Notes under the pieces: generated by a model
The model's database searches: none
What the model was told of the DNA's origin: nothing
The model's input: only the letters and a program-made list of their open reading frames with translations
Source of the DNA: Idiomarina sp.
GTDB lineage: Bacteria; Pseudomonadota; Gammaproteobacteria; Enterobacterales; Alteromonadaceae
Length of the DNA: 64,000 nt
Direction: 5' to 3'
Assembly: GCA_020832105.1 (NCBI GenBank)
Contig: JAFIFH010000074.1
Location: 1 to 64,000, forward strand
Translations under genes and position numbers: made by a program
Part shown: piece by piece, positions 27,725-39,380 of the stretch
Numbering within the stretch: position 1 is the first letter of the stretch
How the letters are laid out: every line of letters starts with the position of its first letter

Positions 27725-29611
27725 ATGACAGACTATAAAGCGGATGCCATTGAGGTCTTAAACGGCCTCGAGCCGGTGCGAAGACGCCCCGGCATGTATA
27801 CAGACACCACTCGACCTAATCACCTGGCGCAGGAAGTCATCGACAATAGTGTGGATGAGGCGCTGGCGGGTCATGCAAAGTCGATAAAAGTTATTTTGCA
27901 TGAAGATCAGTCATTAGAAGTGGTGGATGATGGTCGCGGGATGCCCGTGGATATTCACCCTGAAGAGGGGCTGCCCGGCGTCGAGCTGATCATGACCAAG
28001 CTGCATGCTGGTGGAAAGTTCTCGAATAAAAGCTACCAGTTCTCTGGTGGCTTGCATGGCGTTGGTATCTCCGTCGTCAATGCGTTATCACTGCGGGTGG
28101 AAGTCAGTGTCAGACGTGACGCGCAAGTCTATGAGATGGCATTCGAAAATGGCGACAAAGTATCTGAACTTGAAGTTACTGGTAGCGTAGGTAAACGCAA
28201 TACCGGGACCACGCTTCGCTTCTGGCCAGACCCTAAGTATTTTGACACCCCGAAGTTTTCTGTGCGAGCACTGACCTATCAGTTGCGTGCCAAAGCAGTA
28301 CTTTGCCCAGGGCTGAGCATCACCTTTATTGATAAAGCCCAGAAAACAGAAGAGACCTGGCTGTATGAAGCTGGACTGCAGGACTACTTAATTGAAGCCG
28401 TGGATGGTTACGAGCGTTTACCCCATGAGCCCTTTACTGGTGATTTTAGCGCCAAAGACGAGGCTGCCGAATGGGCGGTCACCTGGCTGCCTGAGGGCGG
28501 TGAGGGTATCCACGAAAGCTACGTCAATCTGATCCCGACCGCGCAAGGGGGTACCCACGTCAACGGCTTACGCCAGGGCATGTTGGAAGCACTGCGCGAA
28601 TTTTGTGAGTTTCGTAATTTGCTGCCGCGCGGCGTCAAGCTAACCCCAGAAGATATCTGGGAGCGCTGTAGCTTTATTCTTTCGATCAAAATGGCCGACC
28701 CACAATTTTCCGGACAAACCAAAGAGCGGCTTTCCTCAAGGCAGACCGCGGCCTTTGTCAGTGGTGTGGTGAAGGATTCATTTAGTTTGTGGCTGAACGA
28801 GCATACCGAGCTTGCCGAGCAATTGGCGGAGCTATGTATTAGCAATGCCCAGCGACGGATGAAGGCGAGTAAGAAAGTCATCCGCAAGCGGGTTACCTCG
28901 GGGCCTGCATTGCCGGGCAAGCTGACCGATTGTGCGACCACTGACACCATGCGCGGCGAACTCTTTCTGGTGGAGGGTGACTCCGCTGGTGGTTCTACCA
29001 AACAAGCGCGGGACCGTGATTTTCAGGCGGTCATGCCGCTGCGCGGTAAAATACTTAATGCCTGGGAGGTAGAGTCTGACCAGGTACTGGCGTCGCAGGA
29101 AATTCACAATATTTCTATCGCCCTGGGGGTGGACCCAGGTGTTGCAGACCTGTCTCAACTACGTTACGGGAAGATTTGTATCCTCGCCGATGCGGACTCC
29201 GATGGTCTGCATATCGCGACCTTACTTTGTGCATTATTTATGAAGCATTTCCGCCCCCTGGTAGAGGCGGGTCACGTGTATGTGGCGATGCCGCCGTTGT
29301 ATCGGGTGGATGTGGGCAAAGAGGTATTCTATGCCCTCGATGAGAGTGAAAAGCAGGGCATTTTAGATCGCATCGAAGCGGAGAAAAAACGCGGTAAAGT
29401 TAACGTGCAGCGCTTTAAAGGTTTGGGCGAAATGAACCCACTGCAATTGCGTGAAACCACCATGGACCCGAATACACGGCGCCTGGTGCAGTTAACCGTG
29501 ACCGATGGGGAACATACCGACGCCCTGATGGACATGTTGCTGGCGAAAAAGCGCTCCGGGGACAGAAAAACCTGGCTGGAATCAAAAGGCAACCTGGTGG
29601 AGCTTGCATAA
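27725..29611 (+). CDS. parE: DNA topoisomerase IV subunit B
   Basis: The ATPase and metal-binding subunit of topoisomerase IV, which separates replicated chromosomes. The GHKL ATP site shows the Bergerat segment I-D-N-S-V-D-E-A, then D-D-G-R-G-M-P and G-G-L-H-G-V-G. The Toprim part shows L-V-E-G-D-S-A-G-G, P-L-R-G-K-I-L-N and D-A-D-S-D-G. The 628 residues fit E. coli (630). It is followed by parC after 3 bases, so the two subunits are co-expressed. Confidence 0.97.
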   Translation: MTDYKADAIEVLNGLEPVRRRPGMYTDTTRPNHLAQEVIDNSVDEALAGHAKSIKVILHEDQSLEVVDDGRGMPVDIHPEEGLPGVELIMTKLHAGGKFSNKSYQFSGGLHGVGISVVNALSLRVEVSVRRDAQVYEMAFENGDKVSELEVTGSVGKRNTGTTLRFWPDPKYFDTPKFSVRALTYQLRAKAVLCPGLSITFIDKAQKTEETWLYEAGLQDYLIEAVDGYERLPHEPFTGDFSAKDEAAEWAVTWLPEGGEGIHESYVNLIPTAQGGTHVNGLRQGMLEALREFCEFRNLLPRGVKLTPEDIWERCSFILSIKMADPQFSGQTKERLSSRQTAAFVSGVVKDSFSLWLNEHTELAEQLAELCISNAQRRMKASKKVIRKRVTSGPALPGKLTDCATTDTMRGELFLVEGDSAGGSTKQARDRDFQAVMPLRGKILNAWEVESDQVLASQEIHNISIALGVDPGVADLSQLRYGKICILADADSDGLHIATLLCALFMKHFRPLVEAGHVYVAMPPLYRVDVGKEVFYALDESEKQGILDRIEAEKKRGKVNVQRFKGLGEMNPLQLRETTMDPNTRRLVQLTVTDGEHTDALMDMLLAKKRSGDRKTWLESKGNLVELA

Positions 29612-29614
29612 TCT

Positions 29615-31891
29615 ATGAGCACAATGATTGAAAGCACAGAACAAGTAGAGCTGCATCGTTTCACTGAAGATGCGTATTTAAACTATTCCATGTACGTGAT
29701 TATGGATCGCGCGTTGCCACATATTGGCGATGGCCTGAAACCAGTTCAACGCCGTATCGTGTACGCCATGTCTGAGCTGGGTTTATCAGCGCTGGCTAAG
29801 TACAAAAAATCTGCGCGTACAGTGGGTGACGTACTAGGTAAATTCCACCCCCATGGTGACTCTGCCTGTTACGAAGCTATGGTATTAATGGCGCAGCCGT
29901 TTTCTTATCGCTACCCGCTCATCGACGGCCAGGGCAACTGGGGCTCAGCCGATGACCCTAAGTCATTTGCTGCCATGCGTTATACCGAATCACGGTTATC
30001 CCGCTTTAGCGAAGTACTGCTTTCAGAGCTTGGCCAAGGCACCTCTGACTGGGTACCAAACTTCGATGGCACCATGGATGAGCCAAAGGTGCTGCCGTCA
30101 CGTTTACCGCATATTCTGCTCAATGGTGTTACCGGCATTGCGGTGGGTATGGCCACCGATATTCCACCGCACAATGTGCGTGAGCTGGCCAATGCCTGCG
30201 CGCACTTATTGGATAAGCCAAGTGCGGATTTAGCCGACATTATGCAGTTCGTACAAGGGCCTGATTACCCGACGGACGCCGAAGTGATTACCCCGCGAAA
30301 AGATATTGAGCAAATCTATCAGACCGGTAAGGGCTCGATTCGGATGCGCGCGCGCTACGTCATTGAAGATGGTGATATCGTAATTGACGCGTTACCACAT
30401 CATGCGTCCGGTGCGCGCATTCTTGAGCAAATCGCAGCTCAGATGACCGCGAAGAAGTTACCACTGGTGGCTGACCTGCGCGACGAATCGGACCATGAAA
30501 ATCCAACCCGTTTGGTGATTATGCCGCGGTCAAACCGTGTCGATAGTGCGCAGTTAATGGCGCACTTATTTGCTACCACGGACCTGGAAAAGAGCTACCG
30601 GGTCAACCTGAATATGCTAGGGCTGGACGGCCGGCCGAAGGTTAAGTCCTTAGTCACTATTTTAAGTGAGTGGTTGAAGTATCGCTTACAAACCGTCACT
30701 CGTCGCTTGCAATACCGTTTAGATAAAGTCGAAGCGCGCCTGCATATTCTGCAAGGTTTGTTGATTGCTTTTCTTAATATCGATGAAGTGATTGAGATTA
30801 TCCGCGGCGAAGACAAGCCCAAGCCTGTGCTAATGGAGCGTTTTGCGCTCACAGACACCCAGGCTGAAGCGATTCTGGAATTGAAATTACGCCATCTTGC
30901 GAAGTTAGAAGAGCACAAACTGCGCGGCGAGCAGGATGAATTGGCTAAAGAACGAGACAAGCTTACTACCTTGCTAAGCTCCGAACGTCGACTAAAAACC
31001 CTGATTAAAAAAGAGCTGCTGGCGGACGCCGAAAAATACGGAGATGACCGTCGTTCACCGCTGGTAGAGCGTGGGGAATCGAAGGCGTTAAGTGAGCGCG
31101 AACTTACCCCGTCAGAAGCGGTGACCGTGGTGTTGTCGAAAAAAGGCTGGGTGAGAGCGGCGAAAGGCCACGATGTGGATGGTGCCACCCTGGCGTACAA
31201 GTCCGGGGACGCCTTCCTCGCCAGTGCCAAGGGGCGCAGCAATCAGCCGGTGGTGTTTATCGACTCCTCTGGGCGCAGCTTTGCCTGTGAAGCTCATTCA
31301 CTGCCATCTGCGAGAACTCACGGTGAGCCATTAACCGGTCGCTTCTCGCTGGTCAGTGGCGAAGTGATTGAACAGGTGCTGATGGGGCGTGATGAGCAGA
31401 AGTACTTGCTCGGCTCAGACGCGGGTTATGGTTTTGTAACTACCTTTAGCGATATGCAGAGTAAAGTTAAAAACGGTAAGGCGCTGGTAAGCCTGCCAAG
31501 TGCGGCGAAGATCCTGCCACCGATTGCGGTGAGTAATATGGCAGAAGACCAGGTCGCGGTGGTTTCAAATGAAGGCCGCTTATTGTTGTTCCCGCTGAAA
31601 GACGTGCCTCAATTGAGTAAAGGCAAAGGCAATAAAATGATCAGCATTCCTGCTACGCGGGCTAAGTTACGCGAGGAGTTTGTCCAGGCAATGACCATTG
31701 TGCCCCAAGGGAGTGGGCTGACGGTGATTGCTGGCAAGCGTAAGTTGGTACTCAAAGCGTCTGATCTGGAACACTATGAAGGTGAGCGCGGGCGTCGGGG
31801 TAATAAGTTACCGCGCGGACTACAGCGAGTGGATGCACTACAACCACATATCAACGCAGAGCAGGAACCTGAGGCGGAAGCAGAATCCTAA
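29615..31891 (+). CDS. parC: DNA topoisomerase IV subunit A
   Basis: The DNA-cleaving subunit of topoisomerase IV. The active-site tyrosine is Y123 in [11 protein letters not shown]. The quinolone-resistance region reads [10 protein letters not shown], with serine at 83 and glutamate at 87, the unaltered (susceptible-type) residues. The C-terminal part carries the beta-pinwheel blades of the topoisomerase IV type and an acidic tail. Its length of 758 equals the usual family size. ParE is directly upstream. Confidence 0.97.
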   Translation: MSTMIESTEQVELHRFTEDAYLNYSMYVIMDRALPHIGDGLKPVQRRIVYAMSELGLSALAKYKKSARTVGDVLGKFHPHGDSACYEAMVLMAQPFSYRYPLIDGQGNWGSADDPKSFAAMRYTESRLSRFSEVLLSELGQGTSDWVPNFDGTMDEPKVLPSRLPHILLNGVTGIAVGMATDIPPHNVRELANACAHLLDKPSADLADIMQFVQGPDYPTDAEVITPRKDIEQIYQTGKGSIRMRARYVIEDGDIVIDALPHHASGARILEQIAAQMTAKKLPLVADLRDESDHENPTRLVIMPRSNRVDSAQLMAHLFATTDLEKSYRVNLNMLGLDGRPKVKSLVTILSEWLKYRLQTVTRRLQYRLDKVEARLHILQGLLIAFLNIDEVIEIIRGEDKPKPVLMERFALTDTQAEAILELKLRHLAKLEEHKLRGEQDELAKERDKLTTLLSSERRLKTLIKKELLADAEKYGDDRRSPLVERGESKALSERELTPSEAVTVVLSKKGWVRAAKGHDVDGATLAYKSGDAFLASAKGRSNQPVVFIDSSGRSFACEAHSLPSARTHGEPLTGRFSLVSGEVIEQVLMGRDEQKYLLGSDAGYGFVTTFSDMQSKVKNGKALVSLPSAAKILPPIAVSNMAEDQVAVVSNEGRLLLFPLKDVPQLSKGKGNKMISIPATRAKLREEFVQAMTIVPQGSGLTVIAGKRKLVLKASDLEHYEGERGRRGNKLPRGLQRVDALQPHINAEQEPEAEAES

Positions 31892-31956
31892 CCCGTGGCT
31901 TAAGCCAGCGATGATAAATTTTCAGGCCACGCCTGTACGCTGAAACGGGTTTTTTG
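31890..31956 (+). terminator. Probable terminator of the parE-parC operon
   Basis: AACCCGT (31890-31896, overlapping the parC stop) pairs with ACGGGTT (31945-31951), enclosing a smaller palindrome GGCTTAAGCC, and is followed by a T-run. The long loop makes it less certain than the others. Confidence 0.55.
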
Positions 31957-32005
31957 CGCATAACCCATGTATACTGTCGCCTTTTAAATGAGTAGAGAAA
32001 GTAAA

Positions 32006-32749
32006 ATGCTAGCTGTTGTTCGCATCATCATTCTGGGTCTGTTTTTTGTCGTAGTGGGTGTGTTGGGGTGCTTGTTCTGCATCCTGCGTCCGTTTCATCG
32101 CAATAATACAGCGCTCTTTTCACATATATTTGGCAGTATGCACAAATTATTCGGCCTCAAGCTGATTATTAGACGGCCTGAGGATAGTGACGAGCAAGGG
32201 CCTTATGTGTATATCGCTAACCATCAAAACAGCTATGATCTTTTTACTTTAAGTCGCTCAGTGCCCTTAGGTACGGTTACCATCGGTAAGAAAAGTTTAA
32301 AATGGGTGCCGTTTTTTGGTCAGCTGTACTGGCTGGCGGGAAACATCCTGATTGACCGTAAAAATAAAGGTCGCGCCCACGGTACCATTGGAACAGCGGC
32401 CGCGGCGATTCGCAAACGTCAGCTGTCCGTCATGATGTTCCCGGAAGGTACCCGTAACTATGGCCGTGGCCTGTTGCCGTTTAAAACTGGCGCGTTTCAC
32501 ACCGCAGTGCAAGCAAAAGTACCAGTGGTTCCAGTTTGTGTATCGACCACTCACGAGCAAGTTAACCTCAATCGCTGGCGCAATGGCACTGTGATTGTGG
32601 AATTTTTACCGCCCATTGATACCGATGGCCTGAAAAAAGAAGGTGCACGGACGTTAATGCAGGCGGCACATGAGCAAATGAATGCTAAAATAGCTGAACT
32701 GGATGCGGAAGTGGCATCATTAGACCAAGATATTAAGCGAAAGAAATAG
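32006..32749 (+). CDS. plsC: 1-acyl-sn-glycerol-3-phosphate acyltransferase
   Basis: Adds the second acyl chain in phosphatidic acid synthesis at the inner membrane. The acyltransferase motifs are N-H-Q-N-S-Y-D (N-H-x4-D type) and F-P-E-G-T-R-N. One or two hydrophobic N-terminal segments anchor it. I place the start at ATG 32006 (M-L-A-V-V-R-I-I-I), which aligns with the E. coli start and has GAGAAAG before it; an ATG at 31988 would add six residues. As in E. coli it lies just after parC. Confidence 0.94.
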   Translation: MLAVVRIIILGLFFVVVGVLGCLFCILRPFHRNNTALFSHIFGSMHKLFGLKLIIRRPEDSDEQGPYVYIANHQNSYDLFTLSRSVPLGTVTIGKKSLKWVPFFGQLYWLAGNILIDRKNKGRAHGTIGTAAAAIRKRQLSVMMFPEGTRNYGRGLLPFKTGAFHTAVQAKVPVVPVCVSTTHEQVNLNRWRNGTVIVEFLPPIDTDGLKKEGARTLMQAAHEQMNAKIAELDAEVASLDQDIKRKK

Positions 32750-32759
32750 GAGCACCCCC

Positions 32760-33176
32760 ATGTCTGAGCCTGAATACGATGTGCTAGATAGCGAGCAGGC
32801 ATGCCGAGCCTTTACCCGTGAAACTCTGGCAGAATTAAAAGACGCTGGTGCGGAGATGGAAGAGCCGCACTTAGTTGAGCATCACTTGTTCAGCCCTAAC
32901 TTTGAGAAGTTGGAAAAGGCGGTGGTCGAACTGGCGAAAAAAGGCTACGAAGTCGAAGACGCTGACGAAGTGGAAATGGAAGACGGTAGCGAAGGCTTTT
33001 GTTGTGATGTGATGGCGGAAAGCCCGTTGACCCAGGACGCGCTCAATGAGCAAACGGACTTAATTATTTCGTTAGTGAAAAAATTCGACATCGAATATGA
33101 CGGCTGGGGTACTTACTTGCCGGAAATAGATGGCGACGAAGACGATTTCGAAGACGACGAAACCATCGTTCATTAG
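32760..33176 (+). CDS. rraB: Ribonuclease E activity regulator RraB
   Basis: Binds RNase E and changes the degradosome's make-up and cleavage rate. The 138 residues carry the family's H-H-L-F-S, L-E-K-A-V-V-E-L-A-K-K-G-Y-E-V, F-C-C-D-V-M and Y-D-G-W-G-T-Y-L segments, and a long, very acidic C-terminal tail. It starts 10 bases after plsC, so it is probably co-transcribed with it, and ends at a two-way terminator shared with valS. Confidence 0.93.
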   Translation: MSEPEYDVLDSEQACRAFTRETLAELKDAGAEMEEPHLVEHHLFSPNFEKLEKAVVELAKKGYEVEDADEVEMEDGSEGFCCDVMAESPLTQDALNEQTDLIISLVKKFDIEYDGWGTYLPEIDGDEDDFEDDETIVH

Positions 33177-33196
33177 CCTTAAAAAGTATCAGCAAT

Positions 33197-33224
33197 AAAA
33201 AAGCCCTCAGTAGAGGGCTTTTTT
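33197..33224. terminator. Two-way terminator between rraB and valS
   Basis: AAGCCCTC (33201-33208), a four-base loop and GAGGGCTT (33213-33220) are flanked by A-runs on the left and T-runs on the right, so it ends transcripts from both sides. Confidence 0.94.
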
Positions 33225-33243
33225 GTCTTTAACCGCCGGGGCA

Positions 33244-36099
33244 TTACAGCGCGGCGATTTTCTCGCGTTGCTGGGTGAGCGTTTGCAGGGTTTCTTCCTG
33301 CTCACTAAGTTTAGCTCGCTCTTTATCAATGACCGCCGCTGGGGCTTTGCTGACAAAGCTTTCGTTGCCGAGCTTACCCTGAACCCGCTTGATTTCGCCT
33401 AAGGCTTTCTCAATCGCTTTATCAAGGCGGGCAAGCTCCGCATCTTTATCAATCAAGCCAGCCATCGGGATATGCAATTCAAGCTTGCCAACCAATGCGG
33501 TTGCCGACGCTGGGCCTTCCTCATCCGCCGCTAAAAACTCGATACTTTCAAGTTTCGCCAGTGCTTTTAAGAAAGTCGCGTTATCGGTTAAACGACGTTT
33601 GGCGGTTTCATCAGCGTGCTTGATCAGGAGCGGCAATGCCTTATTCGGTGAGATATCCATTTCACCACGAATATTGCGAATACCTTCAATCACTTCCTTC
33701 AGCCACTCCATATCGGCCATGGCCTGCGGATACTGCTGCGCAAGCACTTGTGGGAACGGTTCAACCATAATGCTCTTACGTACGCTGGTATCGATACCCG
33801 CCACTGGTGCAACCCGCTGCCAAATCGCTTCAGTAATGTAGGGCAGGATAGGGTGCAGCATTCTTAATAGCTGCTCAAGCATGCGCACTAAGGTGCGGCG
33901 TGTGCCTCGCTGCTGAGCTTCGCTGCCGTTAAACAGCACCGGCTTGGTCAACTCTAAGTACCAGTCACAGAACTGGTTCCAGGTAAACTCATAAGCAATG
34001 CTTGCAGCCTGATCAAAGCGATACTGTTCCAGCGCTTTACGGAACTCAGCTACGGCCTGGTTGCTGCGCTCGATAATCCATTGGTCAGCCAGCGACAACT
34101 CGATATCGTCACTGTTAAGGCCACAGTCGTGCTCTTCGGTGTTCATTAACACGTAACGACTGGCGTTCCACAGCTTATTACAGAAGTTGCGGTAACCCTC
34201 CAGGCGCTTCATGTCCCAGTTAATGTCGCGCCCGGTTGAAGCCAGGGCGGTAAGCGTAAAGCGCAGGGCGTCGGTACCATGTGGTGCAATGCCTTGCGGG
34301 AACTCCTTGCGGGTGCGCTTCTCGATCTTATCAGCCAGTTTACCCTGCATCATGTTCGCGGTGCGCTTCTCGATGAGCGCTTCGGCGCTAATGCCGTCAA
34401 TCATGTCCAGCGGGTCAAGTACATTCCCCTTGGACTTCGACATCTTGTTGCCTTCTTCGTCACGAATAAGGCCGGTCACGTAGACTTTCTTAAACGGCAC
34501 CTGGGGTTGACCCTCGTCGTCTTTGACGAAATGCATGGTCATCATGATCATGCGCGCAACCCAGAAGAAGATAATGTCAAAACCTGTGACCAGCACGTCC
34601 GTGGGGTGGAAGGTTTTCAGGTCCTCGGTATTTTTTGGCCAACCTAAGGTTGAGAATGTCCATAGCGCAGATGAGAACCAGGTGTCCAATACATCGTCGT
34701 CCTGACGCAGCACCACGTTACTTGCCAGGTTATGTTTTTGGCGTACTTCTGCTTCATCACGCCCTACATAGACCTTGCCGTCTTCGTCATACCAGGCAGG
34801 AATACGGTGGCCCCACCACAATTGACGCGAAATACACCAGTCCTGCAGGTCGCGCATCCAGGCAAAGTACATGTTTTCGTATTGCTTCGGCACAAACTCG
34901 ATACGGCCGTCTTCTACAGCCGCTGTAGCATCTTTCGCGAGCGGAGCAACGCGTACATACCACTGGTCAGTTAAGTAAGGTTCAATCACCACACCAGAAC
35001 GGTCGCCCATAGGGACCTTGTTGGTGTGGTTTTCAATCTCTGCGAGTAAGCCTTTCTCTGCAAAAGCAGCAACAATCGCTTTACGTGCGTCGAAGCGATC
35101 CAGGCCTGCAAATTCAGCAGGTAGCGCAGTATCCGCGTTGGCAATGGCCTCACCGGTACTGGTGTAGAACTCTGCTTCGCCGAGGATCTGTGCATCGTCA
35201 TTGAGCACGTTAATCAGCGGCATACCGTGTTTTTTGCCCACTTCGTAGTCATTAAAATCGTGAGCCGGGGTGATCTTCACACAGCCGGTACCGAACTCAG
35301 GGTCAACATAGTCGTCGGCGATAATAGGAATGCGGCGGCCGACCAGCGGCAGGGTAATGAACTTGCCATGCAGCGCTTTATAGCGGTCATCGTCGGGGTG
35401 TACTGCAACACAGACATCCCCAAGCATAGTTTCTGGGCGGGTGGTGGCGACTATCAGGTGGCTCTCACCTTCACTGGTGGTTTGGCCGTCAGCTAATGGA
35501 TAGCGCAAATGCCAGAGTTTGCCCTGGGTATCAATATTCTCTACTTCCAGGTCTGAGATCGCAGTTTTTAACTTCGGATCCCAGTTTACCAGGCGCTTGC
35601 CACGGTAGATTAAATCGTCTTCAAATAAACGAACAAAGACTTCCTGAACAGCGTCAGACAGCCCCTCGTCCATGGTAAAGCGCTCACGGTCCCAGTCTAC
35701 CGAGTCGCCTAAACGACGCATTTGCTGGGTAATGGTGCCACCGGATTCAGCTTTCCATTCCCACACTTTATCGATAAAGGCGTCACGGCCAAGCTCATGG
35801 CGGGTAGGACCCCCTTGCGCGGCGAGTTTACGCTCAACCACCATTTGCGTAGCAATACCTGCGTGATCTGAACCCACTTGCCACAGCGAATTAAAACCGT
35901 CCATGCGCTTAAAACGGGTCAGCGTGTCCATGATGGTGTGCTGAAATGCGTGGCCCATATGCAATGAGCCCGTCACGTTTGGTGGCGGGATCATGATGCA
36001 GTAAGCGTCGCCTTGACCGGAAGGCTTAAAGTAGCCAGCGTCTTCCCAGGTTTGGTACATCGATTCTTCAATGGCCTGAGGGGAGTAGGTTTTATCCAT
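33244..36099 (-). CDS. valS: Valyl-tRNA synthetase
   Basis: Charges tRNA-Val. Class I motifs are [12 protein letters not shown] (HIGH-type) near residue 40 and N-K-M-S-K-S-K-G-N (KMSKS), with the editing (CP1) domain between. The C-terminal region shows the long coiled-coil arm ([10 protein letters not shown] and [10 protein letters not shown]) that contacts tRNA. The 951 residues match E. coli. It is the last gene of the pepA-holC-valS operon, with 11 bases after holC. Confidence 0.98.
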   Translation of the reverse strand: MDKTYSPQAIEESMYQTWEDAGYFKPSGQGDAYCIMIPPPNVTGSLHMGHAFQHTIMDTLTRFKRMDGFNSLWQVGSDHAGIATQMVVERKLAAQGGPTRHELGRDAFIDKVWEWKAESGGTITQQMRRLGDSVDWDRERFTMDEGLSDAVQEVFVRLFEDDLIYRGKRLVNWDPKLKTAISDLEVENIDTQGKLWHLRYPLADGQTTSEGESHLIVATTRPETMLGDVCVAVHPDDDRYKALHGKFITLPLVGRRIPIIADDYVDPEFGTGCVKITPAHDFNDYEVGKKHGMPLINVLNDDAQILGEAEFYTSTGEAIANADTALPAEFAGLDRFDARKAIVAAFAEKGLLAEIENHTNKVPMGDRSGVVIEPYLTDQWYVRVAPLAKDATAAVEDGRIEFVPKQYENMYFAWMRDLQDWCISRQLWWGHRIPAWYDEDGKVYVGRDEAEVRQKHNLASNVVLRQDDDVLDTWFSSALWTFSTLGWPKNTEDLKTFHPTDVLVTGFDIIFFWVARMIMMTMHFVKDDEGQPQVPFKKVYVTGLIRDEEGNKMSKSKGNVLDPLDMIDGISAEALIEKRTANMMQGKLADKIEKRTRKEFPQGIAPHGTDALRFTLTALASTGRDINWDMKRLEGYRNFCNKLWNASRYVLMNTEEHDCGLNSDDIELSLADQWIIERSNQAVAEFRKALEQYRFDQAASIAYEFTWNQFCDWYLELTKPVLFNGSEAQQRGTRRTLVRMLEQLLRMLHPILPYITEAIWQRVAPVAGIDTSVRKSIMVEPFPQVLAQQYPQAMADMEWLKEVIEGIRNIRGEMDISPNKALPLLIKHADETAKRRLTDNATFLKALAKLESIEFLAADEEGPASATALVGKLELHIPMAGLIDKDAELARLDKAIEKALGEIKRVQGKLGNESFVSKAPAAVIDKERAKLSEQEETLQTLTQQREKIAAL

Positions 36100-36110
36100 A
36101 GTGTCCTTCG

Positions 36111-36554
36111 TTATGAGTCATTTGCCAATACAGCCTGCTCAGTCGTGAGCGCGATGCCATGTTGGCGATATTGCTTAAAGCGTTCGCGTGCTTGCGCGCG
36201 TAAGTCATCTGCCACAGGTACAATGTCGATAACCTGTTGCGCCCGGGCGGCCATGTCAGGTGCCTGGGCCGCAAGGTTGACGACGCATGGGCGAGAGCCG
36301 CGTGGTGACTGACCGGGCCAGCTAAGTTCAACCGGGCTGCCATGGCCGCCTTCACCGCTAAGGTTATGCGGTACAAAAGCGTCGGTGGGCAATTGCCAGA
36401 GTAACTCGTCGAGGGCTTCAGCCTGCTGTTGATCCGCGGCCACCACTAACACCCGTGCACCCTGACGGAACTGCTGATATACCTGCTGACAAATAAATGG
36501 TAAGAGATTGGCATCGCCAATCTCATCTAACAGGTAAAAGGTTGCTGTAGCCAT
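36111..36554 (-). CDS. holC: DNA polymerase III subunit chi
   Basis: The clamp-loader accessory subunit that links polymerase III to single-strand binding protein. The 147 residues show [29 protein letters not shown] and F-V-P-H-N-L-S-G-E, the family order. It sits between pepA (2 bases) and valS (11 bases), the standard gammaproteobacterial operon. Confidence 0.94.
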   Translation of the reverse strand: MATATFYLLDEIGDANLLPFICQQVYQQFRQGARVLVVAADQQQAEALDELLWQLPTDAFVPHNLSGEGGHGSPVELSWPGQSPRGSRPCVVNLAAQAPDMAARAQQVIDIVPVADDLRAQARERFKQYRQHGIALTTEQAVLANDS

Positions 36555-36556
36555 AG

Positions 36557-38062
36557 CTACTCGCCAGCCTCAACCCCGGCACGCGTCAGTAAAAACTGCG
36601 TGAGCAAGGGCACTGGGCGGCCAGTAGCACCTTTATTTTTGCCACTTTGCCATGCAGTACCGGCGATATCCATATGCGCCCAATGATACTTTTTGGTGTA
36701 TCGCGATAAGAAGCAGGCTGCAGTAATAGTGCCTGCCGGGCGACCGCCTAAATTGGTCATATCAGCAAAAGGACTATCTAACATGTCCTGATACTCGTCC
36801 CACAAAGGCAAGCGCCATGCGCGGTCGCTACTTTGCTCGCCGGCATTAATCAGTTCATGGGCCAATGGGTTATGACTACTTAATACTGCGCTGGCATGGG
36901 CACCTAAGGCGATAACACAAGCACCAGTCAGGGTTGCTAAGTCGACCACCGATTCAGGGTTGAAGCGCTCAACATAGGTTAACGCGTCACATAATACCAA
37001 ACGGCCTTCAGCATCGGTATTCAATACCTCAACAGTCTGACCTGACATGGTGGTGAGCACGTCACCTGGGCGGTAGGCTTTACCGTCTGGCATATTCTCA
37101 CAGCCGGCCAGCACGCCAATCACATTGATCGGCAGCTGCAACTCAGCCAGCGCTTGCATCGCGCCAAGAACCCCTGCAGCACCCCCCATGTCGTATTTCA
37201 TTTCGTCCATGCCTTCGCCTGGCTTGATAGAGATACCACCAGAGTCAAAGGTCAGGCCTTTACCAACTAGCACGATAGGTGCTTTGTCGTCATCTGCGCC
37301 TTTGTAATGCATCAGCGTCATCATCGGCGGGTTTTCAGAACCCTGGGAGACGGCAAGGTAAGCTTGCATACCAAGTTCTTCCATTTGTTCACGGCCAATG
37401 CGCTCGATATTCAAATTGCTGTAATTTTCTGCCACTTTCTCTGCTTGCTCGGCAAGCCAGATCGGGGTGCAGATATTGGGTGGCATATTGGCGGCGTCAC
37501 GGCATAAACTCACGCCTTTAGCCACTGCCATGCCGTGCTTGATTGCGCGCTCACCTAAGTTAAGCTCACGACGGGTCGGCACATTGAAGACCAGTTTACG
37601 CAACGGGCGACGTGGCTCTTCTTTTTTAGTTTTCAGCTGGTGAAAGGTATACAGACTGCTATTTGCAGCTTCCACCGCCTGGCGGACTTTCCAATAGGTG
37701 TCACGGGCTTTGACATGCAGTTCACTTAAGAAACACACGGCCTCCATCGAGCCTGTTTCATTCAGGTTAGCGATGGTTTTATTGATGATTTGCTTGTACT
37801 GACGCTCGTCAAGCTCGCGCTCTTTGCCACATCCGACCAGCAACACACGCTCACTTAAGATATTGGGCACATTGTGCAGCAGTAGCATTTGCCCGGCTTT
37901 TCCTTCAAGATCGCCGCGGCGCAGCAGATTACTGATATAACCGTCACTAACCTGATCTAATTGCTCTGCAGCAGGAGATAAACGGCGAGGTTCAAAAACG
38001 CCGACTACAATACAGGCTGAACGCTGTTTTTCAGGGCTGCCGCTTTTAACATTAAATTCCAT
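36557..38062 (-). CDS. pepA: Leucyl aminopeptidase PepA
   Basis: A two-zinc cytosolic aminopeptidase of the M17 family that in E. coli also binds DNA in Xer recombination and carbamoyl-phosphate control. The metal-site segments are [12 protein letters not shown] and [11 protein letters not shown] start at ATG 38062 (M-E-F-N-V-K), which has GGGAG before it; an open frame 87 bases longer has no family support. The 501 residues match E. coli (503). It diverges from lptF with 211 bases between, as in E. coli. Confidence 0.95.
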   Translation of the reverse strand: MEFNVKSGSPEKQRSACIVVGVFEPRRLSPAAEQLDQVSDGYISNLLRRGDLEGKAGQMLLLHNVPNILSERVLLVGCGKERELDERQYKQIINKTIANLNETGSMEAVCFLSELHVKARDTYWKVRQAVEAANSSLYTFHQLKTKKEEPRRPLRKLVFNVPTRRELNLGERAIKHGMAVAKGVSLCRDAANMPPNICTPIWLAEQAEKVAENYSNLNIERIGREQMEELGMQAYLAVSQGSENPPMMTLMHYKGADDDKAPIVLVGKGLTFDSGGISIKPGEGMDEMKYDMGGAAGVLGAMQALAELQLPINVIGVLAGCENMPDGKAYRPGDVLTTMSGQTVEVLNTDAEGRLVLCDALTYVERFNPESVVDLATLTGACVIALGAHASAVLSSHNPLAHELINAGEQSSDRAWRLPLWDEYQDMLDSPFADMTNLGGRPAGTITAACFLSRYTKKYHWAHMDIAGTAWQSGKNKGATGRPVPLLTQFLLTRAGVEAGE

Positions 38063-38273
38063 GGTGACTCCCATTTCTGGTGAATTCCGAACAAGCGTGG
38101 CATGATACGCCTTCCCTGACCAGAGTTGATGCCTTGAGTGAATGAACAAAGTGAAATGTCACCTGATACTCGCACATTTAACTAAGCTTGTAGGGATATA
38201 TCTTATGAAAACAACAAGTTTACCTAAATATTCGCTTATTTCCAGCAAAACGCAAGGTTAAGAGAACTCATAC

Positions 38274-39380
38274 GTGCGCATTTTTCGTTACTTAATTCGT
38301 GAAACCTTTAAAGCACAGTTCGCCGTCTTTATCGTGTTGATGACCATTTTTATCAGCCAGCAGTTTGTCACTATATTAACTGAGGCGTCCGAAGGTCAGG
38401 TGCCGGCAGGCCTGATTATCCTGGTGATGGGGCTACAGTTACCGGCTTTGGCGGCGTTGATACTGCCAATCAGTCTTTTCCTCGGTATTTTGATGGCCCA
38501 CGGGCGTATTTACAGCGACAACGAGATGGCGGTGCTACACGCCTGTGGCGTCAGTGAATGGTATGTGACCCGGGTCACGTTAGTGCTTTCCACCGTATTG
38601 GCTATTATCACCGCAGTCATGACGCTGTGGCTAGGGCCGTGGGCGATGAGTCAGGAATATCAGATAGCCGAGCGAGCGCGTATGGAGGCAGGTATTGCAG
38701 CTGTGCAAACCGGCCGCTTCCAGCAAGCAACCAGTCAAAATGCGGTTATCTTTATTGAACAACAAGCAGGGGACGGGCGACTGGAAGGGGTGTTCGTGGC
38801 CCAGCTCCCGGAGCGCACTGAAGTGCGTGGCGAACGGGCGAGTGTGGTCATGGCTGAGTATGGTCAGGTGTCCAGCGATGGGGCCGGTGGCCAGACACTG
38901 GTGCTGGAAAATGGTCGTCGGTATTCCCAGCATGTGACTGAACTAGACCATCAGGTGATGGAGTTCTCGCGCTACCAAATGCAGATCCGCGAACAGGAAA
39001 TTGACCAGGAACGGCGGCGATTAGAAGCCATTCCCACCACGGAATTAATGCAGCGTACCGACTACGAGGCTCAAGCCGAATTGCAATGGCGAATTGCGAT
39101 TCCCCTGGCAATGCCATTGTTGACCCTGATCGCAGTACCTTTGTCACGGGTTAATCCGCGCCAAGGCAAGTTTGCCCGGATGGGGCCCGCCTTACTAATT
39201 TACCTGGGGTACTTCCTGGTCCTCATGGCTGCCAAACGCGCACTGGGAGACGGTGCGTTTTCACCAACCATCGGGTTATGGTGGATCCACGTCGCGCTGG
39301 CACTGTTTGGCTTTTTGCTGGTGTTCAAAGGCAGGACTACCGGTCACAAGCTGATGGCAAAACTAAAAGGGCGCGGTTAA
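38274..39380 (+). CDS. lptF: LPS export permease LptF
   Basis: One of the two inner-membrane partners of the LptB2FG ABC exporter that extracts lipopolysaccharide for transport across the envelope. The 368 residues show the six-span YjgP/YjgQ layout with a periplasmic beta-jellyroll between spans 3 and 4. Family segments include Y-L-I-R-E-T-F-K-A-Q, L-P-I-S-L-F-L-G-I-L-M-A-H-G-R-I-Y-S-D-N-E and V-L-H-A-C-G-V-S. The start is a GTG. Its stop and the lptG start overlap (TAATG). Confidence 0.95.
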   Translation: MRIFRYLIRETFKAQFAVFIVLMTIFISQQFVTILTEASEGQVPAGLIILVMGLQLPALAALILPISLFLGILMAHGRIYSDNEMAVLHACGVSEWYVTRVTLVLSTVLAIITAVMTLWLGPWAMSQEYQIAERARMEAGIAAVQTGRFQQATSQNAVIFIEQQAGDGRLEGVFVAQLPERTEVRGERASVVMAEYGQVSSDGAGGQTLVLENGRRYSQHVTELDHQVMEFSRYQMQIREQEIDQERRRLEAIPTTELMQRTDYEAQAELQWRIAIPLAMPLLTLIAVPLSRVNPRQGKFARMGPALLIYLGYFLVLMAAKRALGDGAFSPTIGLWWIHVALALFGFLLVFKGRTTGHKLMAKLKGRG

